DNA from: Thermoplasmata archaeon
GTDB taxonomy: Archaea > Thermoplasmatota > Thermoplasmata > Halarchaeoplasmatales > Halarchaeoplasmataceae
Length of the DNA: 40,871 nucleotides
Assembly (NCBI GenBank): GCA_003560595.1
Contig: PWKY01000052.1
Location: 1-40,871, forward strand
Direction of reading: 5' to 3'
Shown: positions 8,579 through 17,383 of the stretch, one piece after another
Position numbering within the stretch: position 1 is the stretch's first letter
Layout: every line of letters begins with the position of its first letter
Notes under the pieces: model-generated
Told to the model about the DNA's origin: nothing
The model's input: the letters and a program-made list of their open reading frames with translations, nothing else
The model's database searches: none
Made by a program: the position numbers and the translations under genes

Positions 8579-9844
8579 TCAGAGGGTCACATACTCGATC
8601 CGTTCTTCTTCACACTCGTTCTTGTCGAATATCCCCCGTATATCGACCAACACTGGATGTGCATTCATATTTCTCTTCAGGTCCAGAAGGGATAGTTTTT
8701 TAAATTCATCATGGGCGACGGTGATTATTATGCAGTCAACCATCATATCTCCCAATGTACTGGACTTGGCACCGAAGTCTTCAACCTGCTGTTTTGATAA
8801 GAGTGGGTCGTAGCCGTAAACATCCATCTCGAACTCTTTCAACTCTTTTATAAGCCCTCTAACCGGTGATTCACGAGTATCTGGAACGTTCTCTTTGTAT
8901 GTGAGACCCATTATCAGCACTTTTGATCCTTTCAAGCCTTTTCCAGCTCTATTTATCGCCTTGATCGATTCCCACGCGACATGCTTGGGCATCTGATCGT
9001 TTATAGATCTACCTGCGAGAATGACCTGAGGGTGATAATCCAGTTCCTGTGCTTTATAGACAAGATAATAGGGATCTACAGGTATACAGTGACCTCCTAC
9101 GAGCCCGGGATCATATCTATGAAAATTCCATTTAGTTGCAGCAGCATCCAGTACCGATCTCGTATCAATATCCATCTTTGAAAAGATCACAGAGAGTTCG
9201 TTCATAAGTGCGATGTTAAGATCTCTCTGAACATTTTCTATAACTTTAGCAGATTCTGCTACTTTGATACCGTCCGCTAGGTATACGTCTGTAATTAGTT
9301 TGTAAAGATCTTTTAGAATATCGCCGACTTCTGGAGTTATCCCAGCGACTATCTTTGTTATCCTATCTACATCGTGTTCTTCATCTCCGGGATTCACACG
9401 TTCGGGGGAATATCCTATGTAGAAATCCTTTCCACACTTCTGGCCACTCACCTCTTCCAATATCGGCAGGCAGTATTCCTCAGTGACCCCGGGATAAACA
9501 GTGCTTTCGTACACAACGATAGCTCCTTTTTTCATGTTTTTACCGACTATCTCCGATGCAGAAGTGAGATATTTTAAATCAGGTTCCTTGGTTTTCTTAA
9601 CAGGCGTAGGAACGCAAACGATCAAAAAGTCTGCCCGAGAAAGATCACTAGATCCGCTAGTAAGTTCGATTTCTTTTAATTCACCGCTTAAATCATCCAG
9701 TTTTTTCTCGTCTATGTCAAAACCGATAACATCGAGATGTTTAGAAAAAGCTTTAGCCAACGGAATTCCAACATAACCCATCCCCACTATACCTACTTTT
9801 ACCTTACCTTGTATTAACCTTTCCTTTATCTCGTCGAGCGTCAT
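8579..9844 (-). CDS. Nucleotide sugar dehydrogenase (UDP-HexNAc 6-dehydrogenase type)
   Basis: 421-residue NAD-dependent four-electron dehydrogenase of the UDP-glucose/GDP-mannose family, closest in layout to WbpA/TviB/VipA-type UDP-N-acetylhexosamine dehydrogenases. It holds the dinucleotide loop VGMGYVGIPLA near residue 20, CVPTP near residue 76, the ESTVYPG segment near residue 115, and the catalytic Cys in GGHCIPVDPYYL near residue 250. The C-terminal domain has GLTYKENVPDTRESP, typical of this subfamily. The product would be a UDP-uronic acid for surface glycans or N-glycans. It lies 64 bases downstream of a family-2 glycosyltransferase on the same strand, which supports a glycan role. 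GGTGAT precedes the ATG. Confidence 0.93.
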   Translation of the reverse strand: MTLDEIKERLIQGKVKVGIVGMGYVGIPLAKAFSKHLDVIGFDIDEKKLDDLSGELKEIELTSGSSDLSRADFLIVCVPTPVKKTKEPDLKYLTSASEIVGKNMKKGAIVVYESTVYPGVTEEYCLPILEEVSGQKCGKDFYIGYSPERVNPGDEEHDVDRITKIVAGITPEVGDILKDLYKLITDVYLADGIKVAESAKVIENVQRDLNIALMNELSVIFSKMDIDTRSVLDAAATKWNFHRYDPGLVGGHCIPVDPYYLVYKAQELDYHPQVILAGRSINDQMPKHVAWESIKAINRAGKGLKGSKVLIMGLTYKENVPDTRESPVRGLIKELKEFEMDVYGYDPLLSKQQVEDFGAKSSTLGDMMVDCIIITVAHDEFKKLSLLDLKRNMNAHPVLVDIRGIFDKNECEEERIEYVTL

Positions 9845-9908
9845 TTGATCACCTATTTATAGCCCTAGAAAATAGGGGTCAGAATTAAGTTTTTCGCAAA
9901 GATGTAAA

Positions 9909-10706
9909 TCAGAACGGTTTATCTGATTCACCGTGTTTATTACCAAACAACTTACATGCGATATACCCCAAAAAAGCCGGAGGCATCCTTAACATATACC
10001 ATAGATTCATATTTTCGGTGAGCATTTTATCTGGTGAATAATTCTTCCAGAGAGCCCCGTGTTTCATCGTTAATTGCTTTCGACCAAAACCGTTCCAGAA
10101 AGCCTGCTTAAAGAAGCCATAGAAACTGCCCCGTGTTCGATGATAAACTATGGCTTTATCATCATAACCGATCTTTGCACCCTTTTCCACAGCTCTGAAG
10201 TTAAGGTCTATATCCTCAGCAGTCATGAACCATGGATCAAAACCATCTATGTCCTGGAAAACCGATCGGTGATACAGTAGATTGCAGCTAGGATAGGTTA
10301 CGTCGTAGCCCTGATAATATAGTTCCACCCTTTCCAATTCTTCAAAGGCGTGATATCCTATCTGTACTATTTTCCCCGCGACTATGTCGTACTTTTCTGC
10401 AGATCGTCGCATCTCCTTTGCCCAGAATGGATTGACTATTGTGTCCCCATCCACGAAGGCCAGTAGGTCGCCCTTTGCCTTTTCAACACCAAAGTTCCGC
10501 CCCTGCCCACGGGTGCCACCTCTCACGTAGAGTCGTATGAATTCGTACTGGTCTGCGTAATTACGAACTATCTGCTGTGTGCTATCATCACTGTGGGCAT
10601 CAACTATTATCACCTCGATGGGGGGTTCCTGAACTACGAGGCTGTCAAGTAGATCAGGCATGTCCCGTTCTTCGTTCTTAACGGTGATGATGATGCTTAT
10701 GAGCAT
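9909..10706 (-). CDS. Family 2 glycosyltransferase
   Basis: GT-A fold glycosyltransferase of about 265 residues. The N-terminal strand SIIITVKNEERDMPDLLDSL starts the nucleotide-binding domain; VDAHSDDST and the metal-binding DxD in FVDGDTIVNPF follow, and TAEDIDLNFR supplies the acidic acceptor-site motif. A hydrophobic C-terminal segment may associate with the membrane. I place the start at the ATG at 10706, with 10715 possible, because a TATA box lies at 10731-10740, about 27 bases upstream, fitting a leaderless transcript. The longer frame back to 10814 would run through that promoter and add 36 non-family residues. It is probably co-transcribed with the downstream UDP-sugar dehydrogenase. 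Confidence 0.88.
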   Translation of the reverse strand: MLISIIITVKNEERDMPDLLDSLVVQEPPIEVIIVDAHSDDSTQQIVRNYADQYEFIRLYVRGGTRGQGRNFGVEKAKGDLLAFVDGDTIVNPFWAKEMRRSAEKYDIVAGKIVQIGYHAFEELERVELYYQGYDVTYPSCNLLYHRSVFQDIDGFDPWFMTAEDIDLNFRAVEKGAKIGYDDKAIVYHRTRGSFYGFFKQAFWNGFGRKQLTMKHGALWKNYSPDKMLTENMNLWYMLRMPPAFLGYIACKLFGNKHGESDKPF

Positions 10707-10730
10707 TACACCCATGTATGTAGAACTTGA

Positions 10731-10807
10731 TAATATATTTTGTGAAATCTTGATCAGTGAAAACGAGAGAAGATGAACAAAAGATCCACTCGTCGATTTT
10801 AAATATT
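10731..10807. promoter_or_regulatory. Divergent TATA boxes of the glycosyltransferase and thiD
   Basis: AAATATATTA on the minus strand at 10731-10740 sits about 27 bases before the glycosyltransferase ATG at 10706. TTTTAAATATT on the plus strand at 10797-10807 sits about 25 bases before the thiD ATG at 10827. Both spacings predict leaderless mRNAs. Confidence 0.6.
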
Positions 10808-10826
10808 CAGACATAGGTGTTTGAAT

Positions 10827-11633
10827 ATGTCATCACCAAAGCGTTCTTTAACTATCGCCGGTTCAGATTCCGGAGGTGGGGCGGGATTAGAAGCGGACCT
10901 AAAAACGTTCACCGCTTTCGGAGTTTACGGCAGTGCAGCAGTCACGTGCGTTACTGCACAGAATACTATGACCGTATTAGGGATACAGGATCTACCTGCG
11001 GATTTCGTTGAACTTCAGATAGAAGCAGTACTCTCGGATATCGGTGCCGACTCTGTTAAGACCGGGATGTTATATAATAAGGATATAATCAAAGCAGTTG
11101 TAAAGAAAATTGACGAGTACGACTTAAAACCGGTTGTGGACCCAGTCATGGTGACCAAAAAAGGCGAACTTCTACTGAAGGATGATTCTGTGGAGCTTTA
11201 CAGGTCTGAGATGATAGATAGAGCGTATATTTTAACACCCAATATAAGAGAAACTGAAGTGTTGACCGATCTAAGTATAGAAAGTATCGCAGACATGGAG
11301 ATAGCAGCGAAGATACTACACCATGAAGGAGCAGATAACGTTGTGATCAAAGCAGGAAAATTCGAAAACGAAGTAGTCGATATCTTTTATGACGGTAAGC
11401 ACCTCCAAACTATAAAGGGAGAAATTCTAACAGGACATAAGCATGGTACTGGATGTACCTTCTCCGCAGCTATAACTGCATTGCTTGCCTTGGGGGCAGA
11501 TGCAGGATATGCTGTTAGATTATCAAAGAAGTATGTTGAAGACGCGATCCGAAAGGGCGTACCTTTGGGTGGAGGAGAACAGCCTGTAGATCACAACGTT
11601 TGGTCCATGCAAAAGGATTTTTTAGGTCGATAA
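10827..11633 (+). CDS. thiD: Hydroxymethylpyrimidine/phosphomethylpyrimidine kinase
   Basis: Ribokinase-fold kinase of thiamine synthesis that phosphorylates HMP and HMP-phosphate to the pyrophosphate. The N-terminus [20 protein letters not shown] is diagnostic of ThiD and carries the HMP-binding loop; [14 protein letters not shown] and the C-terminal [15 protein letters not shown] (anion hole and catalytic Asp-equivalent region, DXXGXG-like) complete the fold. At 268 residues this is the stand-alone kinase and lacks the C-terminal ThiN domain found fused to ThiD in many euryarchaea. The ATG at 10827 is preferred over an in-frame TTG at 10821 because of the TATA spacing. An ABC exporter gene begins 10 bases after its stop, probably by read-through operon organisation. 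Confidence 0.93.
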   Translation: MSSPKRSLTIAGSDSGGGAGLEADLKTFTAFGVYGSAAVTCVTAQNTMTVLGIQDLPADFVELQIEAVLSDIGADSVKTGMLYNKDIIKAVVKKIDEYDLKPVVDPVMVTKKGELLLKDDSVELYRSEMIDRAYILTPNIRETEVLTDLSIESIADMEIAAKILHHEGADNVVIKAGKFENEVVDIFYDGKHLQTIKGEILTGHKHGTGCTFSAAITALLALGADAGYAVRLSKKYVEDAIRKGVPLGGGEQPVDHNVWSMQKDFLGR

Positions 11634-11643
11634 CCTTCAGGTT

Positions 11644-12546
11644 ATGATGAGCTTCCTCGAAATCAAAGGACTTGAAAAGGGATTCGGTAAAGTCGAAGCC
11701 CTTAGATCCCTAGATATGTCCGTGACTAAAGGGGAGATCTACGGTTTTCTAGGCCCTAATGGAGCAGGAAAGACTACAACTCTTAGGATTATCATGGGAT
11801 TGATAGGAGCCGAACGGGGTACCATCAGATTGAAGGGGAAAGATATATCATTCGATGATAGAGGGAAGATCGGGTATCTACCAGAAAGGTTGTCCCTATA
11901 TGGGAGGATGACGGTGGATGAGAATATGAATTTCTTTTGTAAGCTCAAAGGCTGTAAAAAAACAGAACCTGAACGTATAGCAAAAGAATTCGAACTCTAT
12001 GATATTTTAGACCGTAAGGTAGAAACTCTCTCTAAAGGAGTTAGGCAAAAATTGGGACTGGGACAAGCTCTCATAGGTGACCCACATCTATTGGTATTAG
12101 ACGAGCCCACATCAGGATTGGACCCAGCCGTCCGACGGTGGGTAAAAGATAAGATGCTGGATCTTAAGAGTCGAGGGAAAACTATCTTGTTTTCAAGCCA
12201 TGTACTAGGCGAGGTACAGGAGATATGCGATAGAGTGGGGATCATCAGCAATGGGCGGATGTTAACCGAAGATAGGATAGATGAGCTCACTGACAAACTA
12301 CGACTCGAGGACAGATTGATATTGACCATAGAGCATGTCCATGAGGCACTAAGACTGGTGAGGAGTATAAGAAAGGCAAATCGTCCGAGGATCGAGAACG
12401 GAAATATCGTATTCTACTGTGATAAAAAGAATAAAGTCGATATCTTAAAAAAGATAATTGCTAGTGATCACGAAGTTTTGGATATCATAATAGATGAGCC
12501 AGATCTTGAGGAGATATTTGTAAAACTTACGGAGGAGACAATATGA
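11644..12546 (+). CDS. ABC transporter ATP-binding protein
   Basis: 300-residue ABC ATPase of the ABC-2 exporter class. Walker A is GPNGAGKTTT near residue 37, the signature is LSKGVRQKLGL near residue 128, Walker B with catalytic Glu is LLVLDEPTSGLD near residue 150, and the H-loop is FSSHV near residue 183. The C-terminal 80 residues form the short regulatory extension common in DrrA/CcmA/Nat-like ATPases. It overlaps the permease gene downstream by four bases (ATGA), so the two form one exporter. The substrate is unknown; this class exports lipids, drugs, sodium or peptides. Confidence 0.94.
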   Translation: MMSFLEIKGLEKGFGKVEALRSLDMSVTKGEIYGFLGPNGAGKTTTLRIIMGLIGAERGTIRLKGKDISFDDRGKIGYLPERLSLYGRMTVDENMNFFCKLKGCKKTEPERIAKEFELYDILDRKVETLSKGVRQKLGLGQALIGDPHLLVLDEPTSGLDPAVRRWVKDKMLDLKSRGKTILFSSHVLGEVQEICDRVGIISNGRMLTEDRIDELTDKLRLEDRLILTIEHVHEALRLVRSIRKANRPRIENGNIVFYCDKKNKVDILKKIIASDHEVLDIIIDEPDLEEIFVKLTEETI

Positions 12547-13439
12547 ATCTGAGTAGTTACAAACTCATCTTCTCCAAAGAGATGTGGAAGAGGATAATGT
12601 GTTTGGCGGAAAAGGAGTTCAAAAACTACCTGCGGAACGGTTGGATACTGATATTGGTGGTCGTGTTCGTCTTGATGTCCCTGATGATATCCTTTTATGG
12701 TGCATCAGGATATGAAGGTGAACATTGGCATAACTTAGAGCAAGCCATCGTTTACATGGTGGGTTACATGGAGTTCATGGCTCCGATATTGGGTATAGTA
12801 TTTGGATACAGCTCTATAGTCAGTGAGCGGGAAAGCGGTTCGTTGGAATTACTATCTTCTTACCCATTGGATAAAGGTGAGATAATAGCAGGTAAATTCC
12901 TTGGTCTATGGTCACTACTAGCTATGATAATCGGTGTCGGCCTCGGTGTGGGTGGTGCTATACTTTCCACGTTGGTCTCGGAGATGGTTTGGTCTGAATA
13001 CTATCTATTCGTTTTCGGTTCCATAATGCTTGGAGGGGTTTACTTATCCCTTTCGATGATGATCTCAACGATCTTTAAAACCAGTAACTCAGCAGTATCA
13101 GCTTCAGTTTTTATTTTATTCCTTTTCAATATCCTATGGTTCTTCATAATGTACTCAGTAGCCGAAACCACCTTTGGATGGGAAAGTATGATAGAGGGGG
13201 TTTCTCCACCTACTTGGTACTTTTCTATTCAATTTTTTAACCCTGTGATAATTTGGTACACCCTGTTAGCTTTGAACTTACCCACCTTAAGGCAAAGTGC
13301 TATGGAGCTTGGAGGGCAGGAAGTGGAGGTATATCCTGAAATGTACCAAACTTGGTCTATGATCATAATATTGATCATCTGGATAAGTATTCCTTTATTG
13401 ATAAGCGAGTATCGTATCCGTAAGATGGACCTGAATTGA
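12543..13439 (+). CDS. ABC-2 type transporter permease
   Basis: 298-residue permease of the ABC-2 family with about six membrane helices. After the amphipathic start (AEKEFKNYLRNGW), helix 1 is ILILVVVFVLMSLMISF; a helix at GYMEFMAPILGIVFGY is followed by the conserved cytosolic segment SIVSERESGSLELLSSYPLDKGEIIAGKFLG, which is typical of the NosY/DUF3526 group and contacts the ATPase. Four further hydrophobic segments end with MIIILIIWISIPLLIS. Its start overlaps the stop of the ATPase gene, giving translational coupling. There is no separate substrate-binding protein, which fits an exporter. Confidence 0.9.
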   Translation: MNLSSYKLIFSKEMWKRIMCLAEKEFKNYLRNGWILILVVVFVLMSLMISFYGASGYEGEHWHNLEQAIVYMVGYMEFMAPILGIVFGYSSIVSERESGSLELLSSYPLDKGEIIAGKFLGLWSLLAMIIGVGLGVGGAILSTLVSEMVWSEYYLFVFGSIMLGGVYLSLSMMISTIFKTSNSAVSASVFILFLFNILWFFIMYSVAETTFGWESMIEGVSPPTWYFSIQFFNPVIIWYTLLALNLPTLRQSAMELGGQEVEVYPEMYQTWSMIIILIIWISIPLLISEYRIRKMDLN

Positions 13440-13454
13440 TAGGACAGCAAAAAA

Positions 13455-13466
13455 TTTTTATATAAT
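13455..13466 (+). promoter_or_regulatory. TATA box of the TPR gene
   Basis: TTTTTATATAAT lies about 25 bases before the ATG at 13485 with no binding site between, indicating a leaderless transcript independent of the upstream ABC operon. Confidence 0.6.
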
Positions 13467-13484
13467 CCTTCCTAGATAGAGCGT

Positions 13485-14771
13485 ATGGGAAGAGGCATAA
13501 GCCATAGAGTGAGGGAGACGCTCCGAGAAGAACTAGGAGACCTTGGTGAAAACATATTTGAAAAACAGTGCTGGGATATCGGTGTACCTCCAGATGATTT
13601 AAGCTATGATTATTTAGACCAACTCGCTGAAAATGTGTTCGACGCGGTACGTTATTTTATGGGTATCAAAAAAGCTGAAAAGGTCAAAAACAGCATCCGT
13701 AAATACGTGATTTTGAATAAATTGAATGAGATAGGTACTGAAGAAAAAGGTATGGTTGCTTTGGTGAAAGAATGTGAGTTACACCTTGAATTAGGTTATA
13801 CTAATCTTGCCCTTGGTTATATGAAAGAAGGGCTAGAAGATTACAAAAAGGCCTTTGAGGTCGCCAAGCAAAGCAAAAGAAAGGACCTTAAAATTCAGGC
13901 TTCATTGGGGATTATTCAAGCATACCTAGAACTAGGTGAATCAAAAAAAGCCCAAACTATGGTAGATAAATCTATGTCACTAGTAGATGGACCTGATTTT
14001 AAGTGTGATAAGGCTGAGTGTTTACGTTATTTAGGGGTTATAAACTGGAGAGAAGGGGACTACGATAAGGCTTCGGAATACTTCAAAGATTCTTTGATCG
14101 TTTACAAAGAAGAATGTGAAACAAGTGGCGTCGCCATGGTCTACGACAACTTGGGTGATCTTTACGGGGAGATGGAAGAGTACGATAGAAGTATAGATTA
14201 CTACCAGAAAAGTGGAGACATTTATGGTGATGAAAAGAACCAATACCAAAAAGTGATCTCTTTAATGAATCGGGGTGTCATATACTCCCTAAAAAAAGAA
14301 TGGGAAAAGGCCGCAAACCTCTATGAACAAAGCAAGGAATTAGCGGAAAAACATCGTTTACCCAACATGGAAGCATGGTCATTATTCAATTTAGGAGAAG
14401 CATACATATATACTGAGGAACATGATAAAGCGGAAGCCGCATTCCAAGAGTCATTAGAATTACTCAAAAATCAACAGGACCATGTCGGAGAAGCAGGTGT
14501 CAGGATAAAGTATGGGCAGCTTTTTCTAGAGAGGGGGGAATATGAAAAGGGAGATGAGAGCCTTTCCGCTGGTATAGAAATACTCCGTGAACTGAATATA
14601 CCTAGGTATTTAGCCGATGCACTCCATGAGCTAGGTAAAACAAAGCATGCATTGGGAGATGTTGAAAAAGCCCGAGAACTCATAGATGAATCTATTGGTA
14701 TATACGATGAGCTTGGATTGGACGAGAGAAAGGAAAGAGTTCTAAACGATTTGGAAAAGTTGACCAAATGA
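13485..14771 (+). CDS. Tetratricopeptide repeat protein
   Basis: 428-residue soluble protein. An N-terminal helical region of about 95 residues is followed by roughly eight TPR units from residue 100 to the C-terminus, recognisable by repeated G-Y/D-Y-x-K-A-x-x-x-Y/F patterns such as GDYDKASEYFKDSL, EEYDRSIDYYQKS and EEHDKAEAAFQESL. There is no signal peptide, membrane helix or catalytic domain, so it is probably a scaffold or regulatory protein. TPR proteins with a short N-terminal helical domain are common in Thermoplasmata-type archaea. The Sm-like gene begins 36 bases downstream and could share its transcript. Confidence 0.88.
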   Translation: MGRGISHRVRETLREELGDLGENIFEKQCWDIGVPPDDLSYDYLDQLAENVFDAVRYFMGIKKAEKVKNSIRKYVILNKLNEIGTEEKGMVALVKECELHLELGYTNLALGYMKEGLEDYKKAFEVAKQSKRKDLKIQASLGIIQAYLELGESKKAQTMVDKSMSLVDGPDFKCDKAECLRYLGVINWREGDYDKASEYFKDSLIVYKEECETSGVAMVYDNLGDLYGEMEEYDRSIDYYQKSGDIYGDEKNQYQKVISLMNRGVIYSLKKEWEKAANLYEQSKELAEKHRLPNMEAWSLFNLGEAYIYTEEHDKAEAAFQESLELLKNQQDHVGEAGVRIKYGQLFLERGEYEKGDESLSAGIEILRELNIPRYLADALHELGKTKHALGDVEKARELIDESIGIYDELGLDERKERVLNDLEKLTK

Positions 14772-14807
14772 TTAAAATACGGAGAGCATGTTCCTTTCAG
14801 TGGTACA

Positions 14808-15023
14808 ATGGCAAAACCCACTAAATTCCTGAATGATACGTTGGGAGAAAAGATCGAGCTTCTCCTTAAAGACGGTAGAGTATTAATCGGAGTACTGATA
14901 GGATATGACGATCATATGAATCTAGTCCTTGAAGATACTACTGAAGAGACCGAAGACATGTTAAGGAGGATAGGAACGATAATCCTAAGGGGAAACAACG
15001 TTGTTACCCTGAATCCTATCTAG
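14808..15023 (+). CDS. Sm-like archaeal protein (LSm)
   Basis: 71-residue archaeal Sm protein that forms ring-shaped oligomers binding U-rich RNA. The Sm1 motif is LLLKDGRVLIGVLIGYDDHMNLVLEDT (shown in part: D-G-R, G-x-L-x-G-Y-D-x-H-M-N), and Sm2 is GTIILRGNNVVTLNP with the RNA-binding R-G-N-N. Length is exactly that of the family. In many euryarchaea this gene precedes rpl37e, but here the next gene is the convergent kptA, whose 3' end overlaps by eight bases. Confidence 0.94.
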   Translation: MAKPTKFLNDTLGEKIELLLKDGRVLIGVLIGYDDHMNLVLEDTTEETEDMLRRIGTIILRGNNVVTLNPI

Positions 15024-15720
15024 ATTCCCGTTCTTCTCTCTTTTTCTTCTCTTCCGTATACGAGGCTATTTCCTCATCATCCGGCTGTTTTTCATTTATA
15101 GATAGGTAATCTGGATTTACTTTTTTAGTGATGTAAACACCGTCACCGGCCTTCATTATGGTTTCTCCTTCATCTATTGCCTTCTCGGCATCCACATGGA
15201 GAATTACTGGTTTTTCAGTACGAACAACACCTGCGCCAACTGCCGATTCATATGTTTCGCTTAGATGTACGTAAGATCTATCAGAAGGTTTTATACCCCC
15301 TTCTAGAAGCAGTTCAGCCTCTTTTTCAGTAGTTGGAAAGTACAGATCGTCAGGTATATCTACAGTTGGTAAATCAAGATCAACTTCGACAGAGTGGGCA
15401 TAAGTGGCCCTTACATGGCCTTCTTCTACCTGATACCTACCCTTGGGATCGGTAGCAACCAATGCGTCCATGTGGTATCGTCTTAACCAGTGGAATCTTT
15501 TCTGTCTATTTCTAAGAGCTTTGATGTAGTGTTCTAGATCCACCCATCCACGTGTATCCATATCTAATCCATATTTGTCAGGGAAATGACGAAGGATACC
15601 TGCAGTGGTTTTACCCAGATTTTTTATCTCTTCGTCACTCATTATGAACTTTCCCCTCTCACCACAAACCGGGCACTCGTCACCCCGGTAATAGCCGTCA
15701 GCTTCACATTCCCGTATCAT
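15016..15720 (-). CDS. kptA: RNA 2'-phosphotransferase (Tpt1/KptA family)
   Basis: Transfers an internal RNA 2'-phosphate to NAD, giving ADP-ribose 1''-2'' cyclic phosphate. The first 30 residues form an archaeal-type zinc knuckle (MIRECEADGYYRGDECPVCGE), then LGKTTAGILRHFPDKYGLDMDTRGWV is the conserved N-lobe of Tpt1, and RYHMDALVATDPKGRYQVEEGHVRATYAHS holds the NAD/RNA-binding R-H-R residues. YVHLSETYESAVGAG supplies the later family motif. The frame continues upstream to 15831, but those 37 hydrophobic residues are not part of the family, so 15720 is the start. Archaea splice tRNA without leaving a 2'-phosphate, so the natural substrate is unclear. Confidence 0.9.
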   Translation of the reverse strand: MIRECEADGYYRGDECPVCGERGKFIMSDEEIKNLGKTTAGILRHFPDKYGLDMDTRGWVDLEHYIKALRNRQKRFHWLRRYHMDALVATDPKGRYQVEEGHVRATYAHSVEVDLDLPTVDIPDDLYFPTTEKEAELLLEGGIKPSDRSYVHLSETYESAVGAGVVRTEKPVILHVDAEKAIDEGETIMKAGDGVYITKKVNPDYLSINEKQPDDEEIASYTEEKKKREERESR

Positions 15721-15843
15721 AACAATCACGAGTACAGTGAAAATGAGTGTGTTGATAAATCTTTTGGTAGATACGTATCGGTAAAGTATATTTTTCACGC
15801 CAACATATGAGTATATCATCAGATCTGTCATACAGGTGCTATA

Positions 15844-16674
15844 ATGAAAAGGATACCCAGCGGGATCAGCGACCTTGATTCTATTTTACGCGGTGGTTTA
15901 CCCGCCGGTTCAGTTGTACTCTTGTTCACTGAGATAGGTGCAGGAGGTTTAGAGTTCACTTACACGGCTTCAGCGAAATTACTCAAAGTTAGTGAGACCC
16001 CAGAAGACTTGACTCTGATCCTGGGAGATGAATGCAAAAAAGCGATACTGCCTGAAAATATTCACTATCTCACCTTTTCTCGTTCTAAGCAGGATATACT
16101 TGAAGAGATAAAGATGTCCTTCAATCAGGATTACTACGACGCTATCAATGCAGGACTCAATTTTAAAGATCTGTCCGAATCGTACTTCAGGCGGACGATG
16201 GTACCGAGTAGTTGGACAGGTGGATCTGGATCATCCATATTTTCCAATAACGGAGGAACCGATCTTTTAACAGAACTGGTCGAATTCTTGGATACTAACG
16301 CAGAAGGTAATATCGTAATAATCGATTCTCTTACCGATCTTTTGACTAACTCAAATATCGATATCGAAAAGCTCGTGACTATCGTCAAAGGCATGAGGAG
16401 AGCCTCAAAATCATGGGGCGGTATAATTTATCTTATACTATCCAAAGGGATTGTAGATAAAAGAGTGGAATATCTACTCACAGATAGTGTGGACGGAGTA
16501 TTTTCCTTCGAATGGTCAAAGAGTTATCGTAGTTCACAGCGTCAGCGATATATGACTGTGGAAAAATTTATGAGTGTACTCCCCCATCTAAAGAGGGAGA
16601 AGATAGCGAGGTTTACTGCGGAAGTAACAAATTACGCAGGCTATCACGTTGTAAACTACGAGATGATAAGGTGA
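15844..16674 (+). CDS. KaiC/RecA-like domain protein with lost Walker A
   Basis: 276-residue protein with a RecA/KaiC-type fold. The opening IPSGISDLDSILRGGLPAGSVVLLFTE matches the KaiC N-terminus, but the nucleotide loop, GxxGxGKT in active members, reads EIGAGGLEFTY and lacks the lysine. The Walker-B-like strand NIVIIDSLTDLLT is kept, and the C-terminal part VDGVFSFEW...RYMTVEKFMSVLPH keeps the family end. An insertion with a Gly/Ser-rich stretch (TGGSGSSIFSNNGG) lies near residue 130. It is probably ATPase-dead and may pair with the intact KaiC-like protein encoded six bases downstream. AGGTG precedes the ATG. Confidence 0.8.
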   Translation: MKRIPSGISDLDSILRGGLPAGSVVLLFTEIGAGGLEFTYTASAKLLKVSETPEDLTLILGDECKKAILPENIHYLTFSRSKQDILEEIKMSFNQDYYDAINAGLNFKDLSESYFRRTMVPSSWTGGSGSSIFSNNGGTDLLTELVEFLDTNAEGNIVIIDSLTDLLTNSNIDIEKLVTIVKGMRRASKSWGGIIYLILSKGIVDKRVEYLLTDSVDGVFSFEWSKSYRSSQRQRYMTVEKFMSVLPHLKREKIARFTAEVTNYAGYHVVNYEMIR

Positions 16675-16680
16675 AAAACG

Positions 16681-17373
16681 ATGACTGAAAAAGTAACTAC
16701 AGGCATAGTTGGTTTGGATACGATGTTGAACGGTGGAGTCCCAAAGGGTCATGTATTCACGGTGATGGGTTCTTTCGGTACCGGTAAAACAACCTTTGGA
16801 CTTCAATATCTTTGGGAAGGACTTCAAAGGGGTGAAAAATGCGTGTATATATCTTTGGAAGAAGATAAGGATGCCATCGTAACAACCGCAAATTCGTACG
16901 GATGGGACCTTACCCCATACCTAGATTCAGGCGAGGTGGTAATTGAGAAACTCGAGCCTGCCGACGCAGACGCAACGATACATAAGTTAAAGAGTGAACT
17001 TCCACATTTCATAAACGATTTTGGTGCCCAAAGGATAGCCATCGATTCAGTATCATTATTGAACATGCTTTCAGATACACCGCAGCAAAAAAGAGAAAGG
17101 CTTTTCGGACTTTGTAAAATGGTTAAAGATACTGGAGCAACAACTCTTCTCACAGCCGAGGTTAAGGATGATAACCCGCGCAGTTCTAGAGACGGCCTGG
17201 TCGAATATACGGTCGACGGTGTTATACTGCTTCGTTACGACCACGACAAACAGGATGTACAGATGAGTATCCAGGTTATCAAGATGAGAAGGATAGAACA
17301 TTCACGTTCCATCAAACCTTACGAAATAACCGATAAGGGTATAAATGTACACACTGAGGGGGAAGTATTTTAG
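16681..17373 (+). CDS. KaiC-like (RAD55/GvpD-type) ATPase
   Basis: 230-residue single-domain KaiC-family ATPase. It starts with the typical TGIVGLDTMLNGGVPKGHVF, has an intact Walker A GSFGTGKTTFGLQYL near residue 32, the catalytic-glutamate segment VYISLEEDKD near residue 58, and the Walker B RIAIDSVSLLN near residue 120. The C-terminus DGVILLRYDHDK...VIKMRRIEHSRSIKPYEIT is the conserved KaiC end, including the R-x-x-x-H-S motif. It is co-transcribed with the degenerate paralogue upstream (six-base gap, with GGTGA overlapping its stop) and FEN1 downstream (10-base gap). A regulatory or DNA-transaction role is inferred from context; it is too divergent from RadB to be called that. Confidence 0.88.
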   Translation: MTEKVTTGIVGLDTMLNGGVPKGHVFTVMGSFGTGKTTFGLQYLWEGLQRGEKCVYISLEEDKDAIVTTANSYGWDLTPYLDSGEVVIEKLEPADADATIHKLKSELPHFINDFGAQRIAIDSVSLLNMLSDTPQQKRERLFGLCKMVKDTGATTLLTAEVKDDNPRSSRDGLVEYTVDGVILLRYDHDKQDVQMSIQVIKMRRIEHSRSIKPYEITDKGINVHTEGEVF

Positions 17374-17383
17374 GTGATTTAAC

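Noticed and set aside
10707-10814. 36-residue N-terminal extension of the glycosyltransferase
   Set aside because: The frame runs through a well-placed TATA box; the GT-A fold begins at the downstream ATG.
15721-15831. N-terminal membrane anchor on KptA
   Set aside because: The 37 residues upstream of MIRECEADGYY are in frame but absent from the family; the zinc-knuckle start is the conserved one.
16681-17373. RadB recombinase paralogue
   Set aside because: The C-terminal part matches KaiC-type ATPases (DGVILLRY, IKMRR) rather than RadB/RadA.
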